A stretch of 64,000 nucleotides of DNA from positions 62,001 to 126,000 of the forward strand of contig JASDRS010000019.1 of NCBI GenBank assembly GCA_041441915.1, given 5' to 3'. Positions 8,829 to 17,534 of the stretch are shown here, piece by piece. Position numbers and translations under genes: made by a program. Positions within the stretch are counted from its first letter, which is position 1; each line of letters opens with the position of its first letter. Under the pieces are notes generated by a model. The model did not search any database. It was not told where the DNA came from and was given only the letters and a program-made list of their open reading frames with translations. Origin of the DNA: UBA10365 sp041441915 (GTDB lineage: Bacteria; Pseudomonadota; Alphaproteobacteria; Rhodobacterales; Rhodobacteraceae).

Positions 8829-10106
8829 ATGAGTACCGTTATTGACATTCACGCCCGCGAAATTTTAGACAGCCGCGGCAATCCCACAATCGAAGTAGAC
8901 GTCACACTGGAAAGCGGTGCTTTTGGCCGTGCTGCAGTGCCATCTGGCGCATCAACCGGCGCGCATGAAGCCGTAGAGCGGCGAGATGGAGACAAGTTGC
9001 GCTATATGGGAAAAGGGGTTCTTGACGCTGTGGCCGCCGTAAATGGAGAAATTGCTGAAGAGATTGTGGGATTTGATGCAACCGAACAGGTCGGTATTGA
9101 CCGCACCATGATTGAGCTAGACGGCACACAGAATAAGGGTCGTTTGGGTGCCAATGCTATTTTGGGTGTATCATTAGCAGTGGCAAAAGCTGCAGCTGAC
9201 GTGTCTGGCCAACCACTTTATCGATATGTCGGCGGTACTTCCGCCCGCATTTTGCCTGTGCCTATGATGAATATCATCAATGGCGGTGAACATGCCGACA
9301 ATCCTATCGATATTCAAGAATTCATGATCATGCCCGTATCTGCAGACAATATTCGGGACGCCGTACGCATGGGCTCAGAAGTGTTTCACACTCTAAAAAA
9401 AGAGCTTTCAAACGCTGGACTTTCAACTGGTATCGGCGATGAGGGAGGCTTTGCCCCAAACCTATCGTCAACGCGAGTGGCTTTGGATTTCATTTTAAAA
9501 TCAATCGAAAAAGCGGGGTATCGCCCTGGCGACGATATGTTTTTGGCACTTGATTGCGCATCAACTGAATATTATCGTGCTGGCAAATATGAAATACATG
9601 GCGAAGGCAAGTCTCTGAGTTCAGAAGAAAAGGTCAATTATCTGGCTGCTCTGGTGGCTGATTACCCGATCATTTCCATTGAAGATGGCATGGCCGAAGA
9701 TGACTGGGCGGGCTGGCGCACTTTGACCGAACGTTTGGGCAATAAAGTGCAGCTTGTGGGCGATGATTTGTTCGTAACCAACCCATTGCGCTTGGCCCAA
9801 GGCATTAAACAGGGCTGCGCAAATTCTATGTTGGTGAAAGCAAACCAAATAGGCACTTTGACCGAAACTTTGGCTGCAGTCGATATGGCGCACCGCGCGG
9901 GTTATAGTAATGTTATGTCGCATCGTTCGGGCGAAACTGAAGACAGCACGATTGCTGACTTGGCCGTGGCCACAAATTGTGGGCAAATTAAAACTGGCTC
10001 TTTGGCCCGCTCTGATCGGTTGGCAAAATACAACCAGTTGATTCGCATTGAAGAAATCCTGGGTGAAGCGGCCGAATATGCGGGCCGCTCTATCTTGCAC
10101 GCGTAA
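8829..10106 (+). CDS. eno: enolase
   Basis: Converts 2-phosphoglycerate to phosphoenolpyruvate in glycolysis; also an RNA degradosome partner in many bacteria. At 425 aa it has standard length. It shows the N-terminal loop SGASTGAHEAVERRDGD, the metal-binding segment SIEDGMAEDDW, GDDLFVTN, the signature MLVKANQIGTLTET with the catalytic Lys, and SHRSGETEDS. The ATG has a good ribosome-binding site (cacaggagccgccgATG). It ends two bases before the convergent anmK stop codon, leaving no room for a separate terminator. Confidence 0.98.
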   Translation: MSTVIDIHAREILDSRGNPTIEVDVTLESGAFGRAAVPSGASTGAHEAVERRDGDKLRYMGKGVLDAVAAVNGEIAEEIVGFDATEQVGIDRTMIELDGTQNKGRLGANAILGVSLAVAKAAADVSGQPLYRYVGGTSARILPVPMMNIINGGEHADNPIDIQEFMIMPVSADNIRDAVRMGSEVFHTLKKELSNAGLSTGIGDEGGFAPNLSSTRVALDFILKSIEKAGYRPGDDMFLALDCASTEYYRAGKYEIHGEGKSLSSEEKVNYLAALVADYPIISIEDGMAEDDWAGWRTLTERLGNKVQLVGDDLFVTNPLRLAQGIKQGCANSMLVKANQIGTLTETLAAVDMAHRAGYSNVMSHRSGETEDSTIADLAVATNCGQIKTGSLARSDRLAKYNQLIRIEEILGEAAEYAGRSILHA

Positions 10107-10108
10107 AT

Positions 10109-11206
10109 TTAGGGGCGGCTGATAAGACCACCCTTTACTGCCTGCTGTACCCCAGTGGTCATCGAAGAAGACAACGGCAGACCATAAAGTACGCGTGCGG
10201 CCAAGTAGGCAAAAGCTTGTGCCTCGAGCATATCACCATTCAAACCCAGCGCTTCGACAGTGTGCACCGGCCCGTCAAAACCCGTGGTTATCTCTTGCAT
10301 CATTACCCCATTCCGACGACCACCGCCTCCCACATAAAGTGCGGTGACGGGGGATGGAAAAAGCGTTGTGGCCTTAACAACAGCCGCAGCAGCAAGGGCC
10401 GTAAGGGTAGCACAGGCATCATGGGGCTTAAGAGCTAAAATATTTGAAAATAATCCCATAAATTCATTTCTATCAAGTGACTTAGGGGGCTTTCTTAAAA
10501 AATAATCTTCAGTCAAAAAAGTCGCGATCAACGCCTGATCTGCCTGACCTTGAGCAGCGATTAGGCTGTTTTTATCATAGTTTAAACCAAACTCTTGGCG
10601 CATCAAATCATTGATTGGCGCATTGGCTGGCCCCGTATCAAAGGCCAAGCAAGCCGCCGCAACACTTGGGTCGGCAATGCGCGGATCGACCCAAGTGATA
10701 TTGCCAACTCCGCCTAAATTTACAAATGCAACTGGCGAAACAAGCCCTACCCTCCGCGCCAAAGCATGGTGAAAGAACGCCACCAAGGGCGCGCCCTGCC
10801 CGCCCAAAGACACATCCTGGCTGCGGAAATCCCACGCCACCCGCAGACCGAGCATCTGCGCCAACCGCGCCCCCGACCCGGCCTGATGGGTTTGGCCACG
10901 CCCCATCGGGTCATGCGCCAAAGTCTGACCGTGAAAGCCCACCAGATCAACACCGCTAAAGCCTTGCGCCAGATCACAATGCACACGTTCAACCAATAAA
11001 GCGATGTTGTCCACACCACTCTCGCCCTGCCATTTTCCAATACCTGAGCGTAAGATATTCTGCTCTGCCATACTATAGGGTTGATAGGCAACAGGCCCAA
11101 AGTTGAAAATTTTGATCCCATCGGTACACAGCATTGCTGCATCAACCCCGTCAAGCGAGGTGCCCGACATCATACCCAAGGCCCAAATAGGCTTTTGTGG
11201 CAACAT
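10109..11206 (-). CDS. anmK: anhydro-N-acetylmuramic acid kinase
   Basis: Phosphorylates and opens 1,6-anhydro-MurNAc, recycling cell-wall sugar to MurNAc-6-P. The ATP-binding motif GMMSGTSLDGVDAA lies at the N-terminus, with GFHGQTLAHDP and the segment FVNLGGVGNITW further on, all typical. I chose the ATG at 11206 (365 aa, the family's usual length). An in-frame start at 11245 would add 13 residues and run into the tyrS promoter. With the shorter start, 62 bp separate it from the divergent tyrS. It converges on eno. Confidence 0.93.
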   Translation of the reverse strand: MLPQKPIWALGMMSGTSLDGVDAAMLCTDGIKIFNFGPVAYQPYSMAEQNILRSGIGKWQGESGVDNIALLVERVHCDLAQGFSGVDLVGFHGQTLAHDPMGRGQTHQAGSGARLAQMLGLRVAWDFRSQDVSLGGQGAPLVAFFHHALARRVGLVSPVAFVNLGGVGNITWVDPRIADPSVAAACLAFDTGPANAPINDLMRQEFGLNYDKNSLIAAQGQADQALIATFLTEDYFLRKPPKSLDRNEFMGLFSNILALKPHDACATLTALAAAAVVKATTLFPSPVTALYVGGGGRRNGVMMQEITTGFDGPVHTVEALGLNGDMLEAQAFAYLAARVLYGLPLSSSMTTGVQQAVKGGLISRP

Positions 11207-11268
11207 TCGCTTTCCCTTTACGCGTAAGGCCGATATAATTGGCATTAGTCTTTAAACACGAGAACCCC

Positions 11269-12519
11269 ATGACCTACCATCCTAAATCTGAATTTATGCG
11301 TGCAATGATTGAACGTGGTTTTCTGGCCGATTGCACAGATTATCAGGGGCTTGACGAAGCGATGTTGGCTGGCGTGGTGACTGCATATATTGGGTTTGAC
11401 GCCACAGCAAAATCGCTGCATGTGGGATCACTTGTTCAAATTATGATGCTCCGCTGGATGCAAAAGACTGGGCATAAGCCGATTGTCTTGATGGGTGGCG
11501 GCACCACGAAAGTCGGTGATCCCAGCTTTCGCGCAGATGAGCGCCAAATCTTATCGCCCGCGCAGATTGACGACAATATTTCTGGCATAAAAAATGTTTT
11601 CACCAATTACGTCACTTTTGGCCAAGGAGCGCAAGATGCAATCATGGTCAATAATGCAGAATGGCTTGACGAGCTTAATTACCTGGATTTTATTCGCGAC
11701 ATTGGGCGGCATTTTTCGATTAATCGTATGTTATCATTTGAATCTGTAAAATCTCGACTTGATCGGGAACAAAGTCTGTCATTTTTAGAGTTCAATTATA
11801 TGATTTTACAGGCCTATGACTTCTTAGAACTGCATCGGCGCTATGGTTGTTTGCTGCAAATGGGCGGCTCGGATCAATGGGGAAATATTGTAAATGGTAT
11901 CGACCTGACGCGTCGTGTACTGGACGGGCAAATTTACGGATTAACTTCACCGCTGTTGACCACGTCTGATGGTAAGAAAATGGGAAAAAGCCAAAAAGGG
12001 GCGGTTTGGCTGAATGCTAATATGCAATCGCATTACGAGTTTTGGCAGTTCTGGCGCAACACGTCCGATGCCGATGTCGGGCGGTTTTTGAAGCTTTATA
12101 CCGAACTGCCGCTTGATGAGTGTAATCGTTTGGGATCTTTGCAAGGATCTGACATCAACCAAGCCAAAATTACACTGGCTAATGAAGTCTCGCGGCTTTG
12201 CCACGGTGCAGACGCGGCCATAGCCGCCGAAGCCACCGCAAGCGACGTGTTTGAAAAGGGCGGCAGGGGTGACACTTTACCAAGTTTCACCATTCCGATG
12301 GGCGAAATGGCTGAGCCAATTTCAGCCGCGCAGTTGTTTGTGCGCTGTAATCTGGTCAAATCGGGAAAAGAGGCTAAGCGCCTGATCCAAGAAGGCGGCG
12401 CGCGAATTAATGACACCGCAGTGACAGATCCAGCGCAAATGTTTTCTACCGAGGATCTCAAAAGTCCGCTGAAGCTAACAGCAGGGCGCAAACGACACGC
12501 ATTAATTTCAGCCGTTTAG
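11269..12519 (+). CDS. tyrS: tyrosyl-tRNA synthetase
   Basis: Class I aminoacyl-tRNA synthetase charging tRNA-Tyr in the cytoplasm. The 416-aa protein has the HIGH motif as HVGS (near residue 53), the Tyr-binding region FDATAKSLHVGS, and the KMSKS loop as KMGKS (near residue 240). An S4 RNA-binding domain lies at the C-terminus (LVKSGKEAKRLIQEGGARIN). An in-frame upstream start at 11239 exists, but MTYHPKSEF is the usual N-terminus, so I use 11269. Divergent from anmK; followed by a bidirectional terminator. Confidence 0.97.
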   Translation: MTYHPKSEFMRAMIERGFLADCTDYQGLDEAMLAGVVTAYIGFDATAKSLHVGSLVQIMMLRWMQKTGHKPIVLMGGGTTKVGDPSFRADERQILSPAQIDDNISGIKNVFTNYVTFGQGAQDAIMVNNAEWLDELNYLDFIRDIGRHFSINRMLSFESVKSRLDREQSLSFLEFNYMILQAYDFLELHRRYGCLLQMGGSDQWGNIVNGIDLTRRVLDGQIYGLTSPLLTTSDGKKMGKSQKGAVWLNANMQSHYEFWQFWRNTSDADVGRFLKLYTELPLDECNRLGSLQGSDINQAKITLANEVSRLCHGADAAIAAEATASDVFEKGGRGDTLPSFTIPMGEMAEPISAAQLFVRCNLVKSGKEAKRLIQEGGARINDTAVTDPAQMFSTEDLKSPLKLTAGRKRHALISAV

Positions 12520-12535
12520 CTTAAGCTTTTAAATA

Positions 12536-12571
12536 AAAAAGGCCCAAAAATTTGATATTTGAGGCCTTTTT
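12536..12571. terminator. bidirectional terminator between tyrS and ppiA
   Basis: AAAAAGGCC (12536-12544) pairs with GGCCTTTTT (12563-12571). The A-run before and T-run after the stem let it end tyrS on the plus strand and the cyclophilin pair on the minus strand. It fills most of the 57-bp gap between the two stop codons. Confidence 0.8.
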
Positions 12572-12576
12572 GTAAG

Positions 12577-13155
12577 TTATTCGTAGACAGTAACCGTTTT
12601 CATATAGTCAGGATCGGTGACTTCGCCGTTGCGGCCCACGCCTTTTTTGATAGCGTCGACCACATCCATTCCCGATATTACGCGGCCAAAAACGGTATAT
12701 TGAAAGTTCAGATGCTGTGCCGCGTCAAGCATGATGAAAAACTGGCTATTGGCAGAATTAAGGTCTTGACTGCGGCGCGCCATGCCTAATACTCCGCGCT
12801 CAAAAGATTCTTCTGAAAATTCAGATGGAATATTTGGCAACTTGGAGCCACCGCGGCCTGCCACAGAAATATCACTGCCCATTTTTCCGTAAGCTACATC
12901 GCCTGTTTGGGCCATAAAACCATCAATGACACGGTGGAAAACTACATTATTATATGCTCCCTGTGCAGCAAGCGCAGTTATTTGGGCAACATGCTTAGGC
13001 GCCACATCAGGTAAAAGATCAATCACGATTTGCCCCGAAACAGTGCCCGCAACCGATATCACTAGATTAGGTCCCGGCCCATCAATCGATTGTGCAAACA
13101 GCCCACTTGGACTGAAAGCAACAAAACCGCAGAGCAAACATATTTTATGCAACAT
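12577..13155 (-). CDS. periplasmic peptidyl-prolyl cis-trans isomerase, cyclophilin type
   Basis: Cyclophilin that speeds proline isomerisation during protein folding. The N-terminus has a signal peptide (hydrophobic segment up to about residue 20, ending LFAQ), so the 192-aa precursor is probably exported. The core shows VVFHRVIDGFMAQTGD and NSANSQFFIML. Its start overlaps the end of the preceding cyclophilin gene by 11 bp, so the two are very likely translated from one mRNA. The pair looks like an old duplication in which one copy stayed cytoplasmic. Confidence 0.92.
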   Translation of the reverse strand: MLHKICLLCGFVAFSPSGLFAQSIDGPGPNLVISVAGTVSGQIVIDLLPDVAPKHVAQITALAAQGAYNNVVFHRVIDGFMAQTGDVAYGKMGSDISVAGRGGSKLPNIPSEFSEESFERGVLGMARRSQDLNSANSQFFIMLDAAQHLNFQYTVFGRVISGMDVVDAIKKGVGRNGEVTDPDYMKTVTVYE

Positions 13156-13654
13156 CAGCTGCCACCTTAACAGAGATCATGACATCAGGTTCTGCCGCAG
13201 GTTCACCGCGTTCGATTTTGTCAACAAATTCCATGCCCAAAATGACTTGGCCATACACGGTGTACTGACCGTTCAAAAAGTCGTTATCTTTGAAACTCAA
13301 GAAAAACTGGCTATTAGCCGAGTCGGGATTAGAAGAACGTGCCGCCCCTAACGAGCCGCGGCAATGGGGCATTTTAGAAAATTCGGCGGGCAAATCTGGC
13401 AGATCAGAGTTGCCAGTGCCGGCACGGCCTAAGTTAAAATTTTTGGTGATATTGCCATTTTCTACATCGCCAGTTTGAGCCATAAAGCCATCAATCACAC
13501 GATGAAAAACCACATTGTCATAGACGCCTGCGCGGGCAAGTTCTTTCATACGCTCACAATGTTTTGGTGCCACTTCAGGCAAAAGGGAAATCACAACGTC
13601 GCCATCTTTCAGCGTCATGATGATTGTGTTTTCGGGATCTTTTATATCAGACAT
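13145..13654 (-). CDS. ppiB: cytoplasmic peptidyl-prolyl cis-trans isomerase, cyclophilin type
   Basis: Cytoplasmic cyclophilin of 169 aa. Motifs: VVFHRVIDGFMAQTGDVENG, the active-site Arg in FHRVIDGF, and NSANSQFFLSF. I chose the ATG at 13654 because it follows a strong ribosome-binding site (ctaaaggagcatattATG) and gives the usual MSDIKDPEN N-terminus. A longer frame to 13741 adds an unrelated hydrophobic stretch. First gene of the two-gene cyclophilin operon, divergent from pgk. Confidence 0.94.
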   Translation of the reverse strand: MSDIKDPENTIIMTLKDGDVVISLLPEVAPKHCERMKELARAGVYDNVVFHRVIDGFMAQTGDVENGNITKNFNLGRAGTGNSDLPDLPAEFSKMPHCRGSLGAARSSNPDSANSQFFLSFKDNDFLNGQYTVYGQVILGMEFVDKIERGEPAAEPDVMISVKVAADVA

Positions 13655-13771
13655 AATATGCTCCTTTAGATATCCATAAAGTAATGTGACCGGGCAAAAA
13701 ATAAAAGGGTAAACAGCAAATCGCTTGACCAAAGGGCGCAATAAAGAGAAAAAAGTGAAAAGGGGATTTAA

Positions 13772-14971
13772 ATGGCGTGGAAAACTTTAGACGATCTGGA
13801 TCTTGGGGGTAAGAAAGTCTTAGTGCGGGTCGATATTAATGTGCCGATTGAAAATGGTGCTATCACTGACGCAACACGCATTGAAAAAATAGTTCCCACG
13901 ATCGCGGACATTTTGGTCAAAGGTGGCAAGCCCATTGTACTGGCGCATTTTGATCGGCCCAAGGGCAAGGTCGTGCCAGAAATGAGCCTTGGCCAACTTT
14001 TGGGCGCGCTAACCAATGCTTTGGGTGTGAAGGTTATTTTTGCTGCCGATAGTATTGGCCCAGTGGCGCAAGCCGCCGCGCAAAGTCTTAAATCAGGAGA
14101 AGTTTTGCTGTTAGAAAACACCCGTTTTCATAAAGGTGAAGAAAAAAACGACCCGGCATTTGCCGCGGAATTGGCATTGTTGGGTGACATCTATGTGAAT
14201 GATGCTTTTTCTGCGGCCCACCGCGCCCATGCATCAACTGAAGCCATTGCCAAGCTATTGCCCAATGCTGCAGGGCGTTTGATGGCGACCGAACTTGAAG
14301 CACTTGATCTTGTTCTTGGAGCGCCTATTCGCCCCGTTGTGGCTGTGGTTGGGGGGGCTAAAGTGTCGACCAAGCTTGATCTTTTGAGTAATTTGGTCAG
14401 GCGGGTCGATCATTTGGTTATTGGTGGCGGCATGGCCAATACATTTTTGGCTGCCCAAGGCATTGAAGTTGGAACATCTTTAGCCGAACATTACATGACC
14501 AAGACCGCAAACACCATTTTGGCCAAGGCTAAAGCGGCAGCCTGCACCATTCACCTGCCGCTTGATATTGTGGTGGCAACTGCTTTCAAAGCGGGTGCTG
14601 AACATAGAATTTTGCCCGTTACAAATTGCCCAAGTGACGCGATGATTTTGGATGCTGGCCCCCAAACCGTGGTGGAGTTAATCAAGTTGTTTGAAAAGGC
14701 AAAAACCTTGATTTGGAATGGTCCCTTAGGAGCATTTGAAATAGCGCCATTTGACATGGCAACAAATGACGCGGCAGCAGCAGTGGCCAAACTAACCCGT
14801 GCGGGCAGCTTGGTTTCAGTGGCAGGTGGAGGCGACACAGTGGCGGCGTTGAAAAAAGCCAAAGCATCCACTGATTTCACTTATATCTCAACCGCAGGCG
14901 GAGCTTTTCTAGATTGGATGGAGGGTAAAACGTTGCCCGGGGTGGCCGCGCTGATGTCTAAATGCCTTTAG
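13772..14971 (+). CDS. pgk: phosphoglycerate kinase
   Basis: Transfers phosphate between 1,3-bisphosphoglycerate and ADP in glycolysis and gluconeogenesis. At 399 aa it is of standard length. The signature VLVRVDINVP lies near residues 17-26, with LAHFDRPKG, LLENTRFHKGEEKND and the C-terminal nucleotide loop SVAGGGDTVAAL. The start follows an A/G-rich site (gaaaaggggatttaaATG). The aldolase gene follows 90 bp downstream, with a large dyad between them. In many relatives gap sits next to pgk; it is not in this window. Confidence 0.98.
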   Translation: MAWKTLDDLDLGGKKVLVRVDINVPIENGAITDATRIEKIVPTIADILVKGGKPIVLAHFDRPKGKVVPEMSLGQLLGALTNALGVKVIFAADSIGPVAQAAAQSLKSGEVLLLENTRFHKGEEKNDPAFAAELALLGDIYVNDAFSAAHRAHASTEAIAKLLPNAAGRLMATELEALDLVLGAPIRPVVAVVGGAKVSTKLDLLSNLVRRVDHLVIGGGMANTFLAAQGIEVGTSLAEHYMTKTANTILAKAKAAACTIHLPLDIVVATAFKAGAEHRILPVTNCPSDAMILDAGPQTVVELIKLFEKAKTLIWNGPLGAFEIAPFDMATNDAAAAVAKLTRAGSLVSVAGGGDTVAALKKAKASTDFTYISTAGGAFLDWMEGKTLPGVAALMSKCL

Positions 14972-14975
14972 CACC

Positions 14976-15004
14976 ATGTTTACGCTAACCGTTAGCGCGA
15001 ACAT
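14976..15004. promoter_or_regulatory. 29-bp dyad between pgk and the aldolase gene, candidate operator
   Basis: A symmetric sequence centred on 14990: ATGTT, two unmatched bases, CGCTAAC, a single C, GTTAGCG, two unmatched bases, AACAT. That is 12 matching pairs per side with mismatches only at two positions. It starts 5 bp after the pgk stop and ends 57 bp before the aldolase start. It has no T-run, so it does not look like a terminator. The shape suits a LacI-family regulator; CceR, which controls central carbon genes in Rhodobacter, is a candidate by context only. Confidence 0.6.
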
Positions 15005-15061
15005 AATTGCGCCTTATTTGATAGACCTTTAGGACTCATTAATATCAGATAAGGGGCCCCC

Positions 15062-15991
15062 ATGCGCACTACCAAAACTGTTCAAAAAATTCTTTCCTAT
15101 TACGAAGGCGAAACGCCGGGCGTAAAATCTAATTTGGCACGCATATTGATGGAGGGCCGCCTGAGCGGTACTGGCAAGGTAATTATTCTGCCAGTTGACC
15201 AAGGTTTTGAACATGGGCCTGCGCGCAGTTTTGCATCAAATCCGGCGGCCTATGACCCACATTATCATTACCAACTGGCGATTGACGCAGGCCTGAACGC
15301 CTTTGCTGCCCCCTTAGGCATGCTTGAGACCGGTGCCGATACATTTGCCGGGCAAATTCCTACTATTTTAAAGGTGAACAGCGCAAATTCTCTCATGTCG
15401 GACACAGCTGGGAAAAACCAAGCAATTACGGCCTCGGTCGATGATGCGTTGCGTTTAGGCGCTGCAGCAATTGGTTTTACGATCTATCCAGGAAGCGACA
15501 TGTCTCTAGATATGTATGAGGAAATTAGCATGATGCGACAAGAGGCGGCCGCAAAGGGCGTAGCCTCGGTCATCTGGTCATATCCGCGCGGCGAAGCCAT
15601 AAGCAAAGACGGGGAAACCGCTATTGATGTGGCAGCCTATGCGTCCCATATAGCTGCACTTTTGGGGGCGCATATTATCAAAATAAAACTGTCTACTAAT
15701 CATCTGATGTCACCAGAGGCTAAAAAATCCTATGAAGACAATAAAGTCTCAATCACGAACCAAGCCGAACGCGTTCGCCATGCCATGCAGGCCAGCTTTA
15801 ATGGTAGACGTATTGTCGTCTTTTCAGGTGGGGCAAAAAAGGGTGAAGACAGTATTTATGACGAGGCCCGCGCTATTCGCGACGGCGGCGGCAATGGGTC
15901 GATCATTGGCCGCAATGCCTTTCAGCGCCCCCGCCCCAACGCTCTGGCCATGATGAGCAAACTTGTTGATATCTATAAGGGAAAATTTTAA
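15062..15991 (+). CDS. fbaB: class I fructose-bisphosphate aldolase (DhnA/FbaB type)
   Basis: Cleaves or forms fructose 1,6-bisphosphate through a Schiff base, without metal. The 309-aa protein is of the bacterial/archaeal DhnA type: LPVDQGFEHGPARSF near residue 43, GFTIYPGSDMS near 139, the probable Schiff-base Lys in AHIIKIKLS near residue 200, and FSGGAKKGEDSIYDEARAI with GRNAFQR in the phosphate-binding C-terminus. ATG at 15062 follows an aagggg site. The candidate operator upstream suggests its own regulation apart from pgk. Confidence 0.95.
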   Translation: MRTTKTVQKILSYYEGETPGVKSNLARILMEGRLSGTGKVIILPVDQGFEHGPARSFASNPAAYDPHYHYQLAIDAGLNAFAAPLGMLETGADTFAGQIPTILKVNSANSLMSDTAGKNQAITASVDDALRLGAAAIGFTIYPGSDMSLDMYEEISMMRQEAAAKGVASVIWSYPRGEAISKDGETAIDVAAYASHIAALLGAHIIKIKLSTNHLMSPEAKKSYEDNKVSITNQAERVRHAMQASFNGRRIVVFSGGAKKGEDSIYDEARAIRDGGGNGSIIGRNAFQRPRPNALAMMSKLVDIYKGKF

Positions 15992-16084
15992 TTTTCTCGA
16001 GAATTTGTCGAATTGGGATTCACAAATATTTTTTCTTATGCGACAGTGTGTAAATTGTTAAATTATTTAGCGCGTGAGGCCATA

Positions 16085-16387
16085 ATGAGTAAAACCCAAA
16101 ACGGACCTACCTTTGGTGGTTTGATTGTTTTTTCTCTTGCGCTTTTGCTGGGGTCCTATTTTACATATTCTGCAGTTCAGGGCGATTATGGCGTTTTTCG
16201 TAAAGTGAAAATTGAGGCTGAGCTTAAATTTCTGCACCAAGACCATGATGTTCTAAAAGCAGAATTAGCCGAAATTGAAAACTTGACCACGCGCCTATCA
16301 GATGATTATTTGGACCTTGATCTTTTGGATGAGCGTGCGCGCGATGTGCTGGGGTATGTTCGTCATGATGAAATAGTCATCCGATAG
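16085..16387 (+). CDS. ftsB: FtsB/DivIC-like septum formation initiator
   Basis: Small bitopic membrane protein expected to link the early and late cell division machinery with FtsL and FtsQ. The 100-aa product has one membrane segment near residues 11-29 (LIVFSLALLLGSYFTYSAV). A charged coiled-coil region follows, and the C-terminal part reads DLDLLDERARDVLGYVRHDE, which is typical of the alphaproteobacterial family. An in-frame upstream start at 16013 exists, but the ATG at 16085 gives the normal N-terminus. Position between the aldolase (or eno) and pdhA genes is usual for this family. Confidence 0.88.
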   Translation: MSKTQNGPTFGGLIVFSLALLLGSYFTYSAVQGDYGVFRKVKIEAELKFLHQDHDVLKAELAEIENLTTRLSDDYLDLDLLDERARDVLGYVRHDEIVIR

Positions 16388-16486
16388 ACATATTTCCATT
16401 GCCCAGTACAGGGGCGACAGTAGAAGTTTTTTGCTTTAAGTTCGCGTGGAATTAATTCTCGCCCTTTTATTTCTTATGCTGTATAG

Positions 16487-16506
16487 GTAGTTTAACACTA
16501 AACTAC
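16487..16506. promoter_or_regulatory. perfect palindrome just upstream of pdhA, candidate operator
   Basis: GTAGTTTA (16487-16494), ACAC, TAAACTAC (16499-16506): perfect 8-bp arms with a 4-nt spacer, ending 8 bp before the pdhA start codon at 16515. A protein bound here would block the promoter or the ribosome-binding region of the whole pdh operon. It does not match the enterobacterial PdhR site (TGGT-N3-ACCA). The regulator is unknown. Confidence 0.55.
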
Positions 16507-16514
16507 TTTAGTAA

Positions 16515-17522
16515 ATGACGGAGATCGCTCAGTTGTCCAAAAAGAAACCACCAGCACCATCAAATAATTCAAAAGAAGAGCTGATGCATTACTATCGCGA
16601 AATGCTGATGATCCGCCGATTCGAAGAAAAGGCTGGCCAGCTTTACGGCATGGGTTTAATTGGTGGTTTTTGCCATCTGTACATTGGCCAAGAGGCCGTC
16701 GTTGTGGGAATTGAAGCCGCGTCCAAGGCGGGCGACAAACGCATTACCAGCTACCGCGACCATGGCCATATGTTGGCCTGCGGCATGGACCCTAAGGGCG
16801 TCATGGCCGAGCTGACAGGGCGGTCCACTGGATATTCGGGCGGCAAGGGTGGCTCGATGCATATGTTTTCAAAAGAAAAGCATTTTTACGGAGGCCACGG
16901 CATTGTGGGAGCTCAAGTGCCCTTGGGCGCAGGTCTAGCGTTTGCCGACAAATATTTGGGCAATGACAATGTGACTTTTTCCTATTTTGGAGATGGGGCC
17001 GCAAATCAGGGCCAAGTTTATGAAACATACAATATGGCCGAACTCTGGAACCTGCCCGTAGTTTTTGTAATTGAAAACAATCAATATGCAATGGGCACAT
17101 CAATAAAACGTTCGACTAAATCACCATCCATGTGGGAACGGGGACTTGCGTATGGTATTAAAGGCGAAGCGGTTGACGGAATGGATGTGCTAGCCGTGAA
17201 AACCGCCGCACAAAAGGCCGTGGCAGCATGCCGTTCTGGAGACGGTCCCTATATTTTAGAAATGATGACCTATCGTTACCGTGGCCATTCGATGTCTGAT
17301 CCCGCCAAATATCGCAGTCGAGAAGAAGTGCAAAAAATGCGCGACGAAAAAGATTCTATCGACCATGTGCGCGACATGCTATTGCAAGGTGGCCTCGCGT
17401 CAGAAGAAGAGCTAAAACTCATTGATCGCGATATCAAAGCAATTGTGAATGAAAGCGCCGAATTTGCCAAAGATAGTCAAGAGCCCGCTGGTGAAGCAAT
17501 TTGGACAGATATTTACGCGTAA
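16515..17522 (+). CDS. pdhA: pyruvate dehydrogenase E1 component, alpha subunit
   Basis: Thiamin-diphosphate subunit of the pyruvate dehydrogenase complex, which turns pyruvate into acetyl-CoA. The 335-aa protein carries the TPP-binding motif, starting GDGAANQGQVYE near residue 159 and ending VVFVIENN near 190. The phosphorylation-loop region TYRYRGHSMSDPAKYRSREE follows further on. The start ATG at 16515 lies inside a palindromic region and has only a weak ribosome-binding site. First gene of pdhA-pdhB-pdhC, with 12- and 9-bp gaps. Confidence 0.97.
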   Translation: MTEIAQLSKKKPPAPSNNSKEELMHYYREMLMIRRFEEKAGQLYGMGLIGGFCHLYIGQEAVVVGIEAASKAGDKRITSYRDHGHMLACGMDPKGVMAELTGRSTGYSGGKGGSMHMFSKEKHFYGGHGIVGAQVPLGAGLAFADKYLGNDNVTFSYFGDGAANQGQVYETYNMAELWNLPVVFVIENNQYAMGTSIKRSTKSPSMWERGLAYGIKGEAVDGMDVLAVKTAAQKAVAACRSGDGPYILEMMTYRYRGHSMSDPAKYRSREEVQKMRDEKDSIDHVRDMLLQGGLASEEELKLIDRDIKAIVNESAEFAKDSQEPAGEAIWTDIYA

Positions 17523-17534
17523 GGAGATCATATC

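Noticed and set aside
10726..11154. Several open frames overlapping anmK on both strands
   Set aside because: They are shadows of the conserved anmK frame in a G/C-rich stretch and match no family.
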